Origin: Gilliamella sp. Lep-s35
GTDB lineage: Bacteria; Pseudomonadota; Gammaproteobacteria; Enterobacterales; Orbaceae
Reading direction: 5' to 3'
NCBI RefSeq assembly: GCF_009795845.1
Contig: NZ_WTEX01000022.1
Location: forward strand, 1 to 37,690
Length of the DNA stretch: 37,690 nucleotides
Below the pieces are notes generated by a model. It was not told the DNA's origin and did no database searches. It saw only the letters and a program-made list of their open reading frames with translations. Shown here piece by piece: positions 36,394 through 37,690 of the stretch. Numbering within the stretch: the first letter of the stretch is position 1; each line of letters starts with the position of its first letter. A program made the position numbers and the translations under genes.

Positions 36394-36566
36394 ATGTATC
36401 TGGTTGAAAATAAAGATTTTGTTAGATATATCTTGAAGTATATGGAGGTGTAGGATTTTTTATTGCTTTAGTGCTTTATAAAAATAGGATTTGATGTAAA
36501 GAAGAAAATGATATTTTGGATGATTTAAGAAAAAAACTTTATAAAGTAATATTTTGTGAAGAATAA
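36394..36566 (+). pseudogene. relic of a small gene between modules 4 and 5
   Basis: ATG 36394 starts a frame (MYLVENKDFVRYILKYMEV) that stops at TAG. From 36429 another frame reads YLEVYGGVGFFIALVLYKNR, then I, a TGA, CKEENDILDDLRKKLYKVIF, and ends CEE at TAA 36564-36566. One frameshift and one nonsense codon explain both. The family is unknown, but the protein-like composition and position suggest a decayed immunity or accessory gene. Confidence 0.45.
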
Positions 36567-36590
36567 AAAAGCCAATTATTAAGAGTTACC

Positions 36591-36803
36591 TTTTCTTAAG
36601 AAGATAAGTTTTCCATACCGTTCAGGCAACTGGGGCAGTATGAAGACCAAGAACTAGACGGGCTTTATTATAATCGGTTTAGGTATTATAACCCTGAAAC
36701 CGGTTTATATATTAGCCAAGATCCGATAGGGCTAGCAGGTAATAACCCGAATTTTTATGCGTATGTGCATGATAGTAATGCTTGGGTGGATCCGTTTGGG
36801 TTG
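36591..36803 (+). repeat. rhs core 3'-end repeat, copy 5
   Basis: Same left edge as copy 3 (TTCTTAAGAAGATAAGTTTT). Its coding frame is intact from after a TAA in that edge through [20 protein letters not shown] to [10 protein letters not shown]. Variant residue: IGLAGN. Confidence 0.87.
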
Positions 36804-37169
36804 ATGGCTGATAAAAAAACTTCTTATAATGGTGTCAGTCGTAGAGATGCTTTTAGACAAGCCAAAAGAGATGCAAGAATCCCCATGAGTCAACAACCTA
36901 GTAATATTTATAAAAGGCCTTTAAAGGATGGTTCAGGAGGGTATGTAAGAAACTCTAATGGTTCCATTGTAGAAACAAGAAATTATGAATTTAAAGGTAA
37001 AAATAATGAAATTATTACGATCCAAGAACATAGTTTAGGACATACAAAAGCAACTCCTGGGCATGGTGCAGAACCTCATTTTAATGTTCGTCCAATTGAT
37101 AATTTAAACACGGGACATGTTGAGGATACTCATGGACATTATAATTTTCCTAAAAAATGTAAAAATTAA
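36765..37169 (+). CDS. orphan rhs tip, HNH/EndoVII (EHHH-type) nuclease toxin (module 5)
   Basis: 134 codons from an in-frame GTG; the core frame is open further upstream, to about 36600. After [12 protein letters not shown] the 121-residue tip has the layout I associate with Tox-HNH-EHHH nucleases: [20 protein letters not shown], a TRNYEF strand, then [16 protein letters not shown] and HGHYNF supplying the metal-binding and catalytic Glu/His residues. It would cut DNA in a rival cell. It ends KKCKN. The immunity gene follows after four bases. The core frame has no start of its own. Confidence 0.7.
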   Translation: MHDSNAWVDPFGLMADKKTSYNGVSRRDAFRQAKRDARIPMSQQPSNIYKRPLKDGSGGYVRNSNGSIVETRNYEFKGKNNEIITIQEHSLGHTKATPGHGAEPHFNVRPIDNLNTGHVEDTHGHYNFPKKCKN

Positions 37170-37173
37170 AATT

Positions 37174-37593
37174 ATGAATATAATAGATATCATTGACAAT
37201 AATTATTTTTTAAAGCAATTATATCCCAATGGATTACAAAAAATGTGTTTAAGTCATATTAAAGTTGATTGTTTTAAAAATATTGCAATAACATTACAAA
37301 CAACTGAAAATCCTAACATTGAAATAAAAAAATGGGGGCAATGGGGCGCTAATTATAATGTAATCGCTATTGATATTACAAGTAATATGATGGATGATTT
37401 TAATATAAGTAATTGGGGAAAATCTAAATTAGAAAATTGTGAATGTAAGATAGAGTTATTTAAAGAAAATGAAAATAGCCACTTTAATAACATCTATAAC
37501 GTAATTTTTTATACTGAAGACTGGAGTGTCATGATTTCAACTAAATCATTCACTTATCAGGAAAGTCGTGTGTATATATTGGATGAAGAATAA
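37174..37593 (+). CDS. candidate immunity protein for module 5
   Basis: 139 residues from ATG 37174; an earlier in-frame start (37117) would overlap the nuclease. Soluble, with Trp-rich centre (KKWGQWGANYNVIAIDI, ISNWGKSKLEN) and an end rich in Glu. The layout reminds me of the Imm50 group, but that is uncertain. Its role in neutralising the module 5 nuclease is inferred from position. Confidence 0.66.
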   Translation: MNIIDIIDNNYFLKQLYPNGLQKMCLSHIKVDCFKNIAITLQTTENPNIEIKKWGQWGANYNVIAIDITSNMMDDFNISNWGKSKLENCECKIELFKENENSHFNNIYNVIFYTEDWSVMISTKSFTYQESRVYILDEE

Positions 37594-37596
37594 GCA

Positions 37597-37690
37597 TGTA
37601 ACTCCCCCCCAAAATAGCACAACAAAAAGTAGAAAATTCTCGATGATAAAAGTAAAGGGGATTTAATTATGAAAAAAATAACTGAACACC
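37597..37690 (+). mobile_element. possible left end of an insertion sequence (partial)
   Basis: Starting with TGTAACTCCCCCCC three bases after the immunity stop, then a 72-base leader with a strong ribosome site (AAAGGGG) before an ATG at 37669. A TG-starting, C-rich end followed closely by a well-initiated small ORF is how many insertion-sequence left ends look. The family cannot be determined because the window stops. Confidence 0.35.
37669..37690 (+). CDS. start of an unidentified gene (partial, possibly transposase)
   Basis: Seven codons (MKKITEH) reach the window edge, with AAAGGGG eight bases before the ATG. It is the best ribosome site in the rhs region, unlike the orphan modules. Identity unknown; a transposase orfA is possible given the preceding IS-like end. 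Confidence 0.45.

Noticed and set aside
31801-36803. Repeated blocks that could be mistaken for a CRISPR or other spaced-repeat array
   Set aside because: The repeats are 96-213 bases, protein-coding rhs core ends, and the spacers are complete genes; no cas genes are present.
33186-36805. GTG codons in the core repeats as true starts of free-standing toxins
   Set aside because: The same GTG lies inside the conserved core of every copy, without ribosome sites; the frames are rhs fragments, so these starts are only formal.

Overview
The window (37,690 bases, AT-rich) looks like a chromosomal segment of a gammaproteobacterium close to Enterobacterales but with strongly AT-biased codon use. The encoded proteins align by eye with E. 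coli MurJ, SSB, CorA, Glk, YcgL/YcgN, YggT/YggS/YggR, ProC, CspC/E, FabA, YcbZ, YejM, LipA/LipB and AceE/AceF/Lpd. AT-richness, a beta-glucoside PTS and a run of orphan Rhs toxin modules together suggest the Orbaceae (Gilliamella-like gut symbionts). That placement is an inference, not a database result.

Layout. 1-1289: the 3' end of an unidentified gene, a 37-aa lipoprotein-like ORF, and an acuI/yhdH-type reductase gene broken by one extra base. 1573-7744: a beta-glucoside uptake and hydrolysis locus (GH1 6-phospho-beta-glucosidase, PTS IIB, PRD-type regulator, PTS IIA, a small membrane protein, PTS IIC). 8062-17051: housekeeping genes (murJ, ssb, corA, glk, ycgL-ycgN, yggT-yggS divergent from yggR-proC). 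17351-18947: a cold-shock protein gene, two tandem paralogous small secreted proteins, and a secreted staphylococcal-nuclease-like protein on the minus strand. 19124-23496: fabA and ycbZ (minus), then yejM (plus). 23537-31211: lipA-lipB facing away from aceE-aceF-lpd. The lipoate-attachment genes thus sit beside the pyruvate dehydrogenase operon whose E2 subunit needs lipoate, and no pdhR gene lies between them.

31443-37593 is the accessory part: a 5'-truncated rhs gene end followed by four shorter copies of the conserved rhs core 3' end. Each copy is joined to a different C-terminal toxin-like tip and followed by a small AT-rich candidate immunity gene. Tip 1 looks like a HYD1-type ADP-ribosyltransferase, tip 3 like an R-S-E ADP-ribosyltransferase, and tip 5 like an HNH/EndoVII (EHHH) nuclease. 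I do not recognise tips 2 and 4. Modules 2-5 have no promoter or proper start, and the core copies in modules 3 and 4 carry an in-frame stop or a frameshift, so they look like silent cassettes that could be recombined onto a full-length rhs gene elsewhere. All five tips end with a cysteine one or two residues from the C-terminus. Decayed or unpartnered genes lie between modules. The window closes with what may be the left end of an insertion sequence.

No tRNA, rRNA or CRISPR array was seen.
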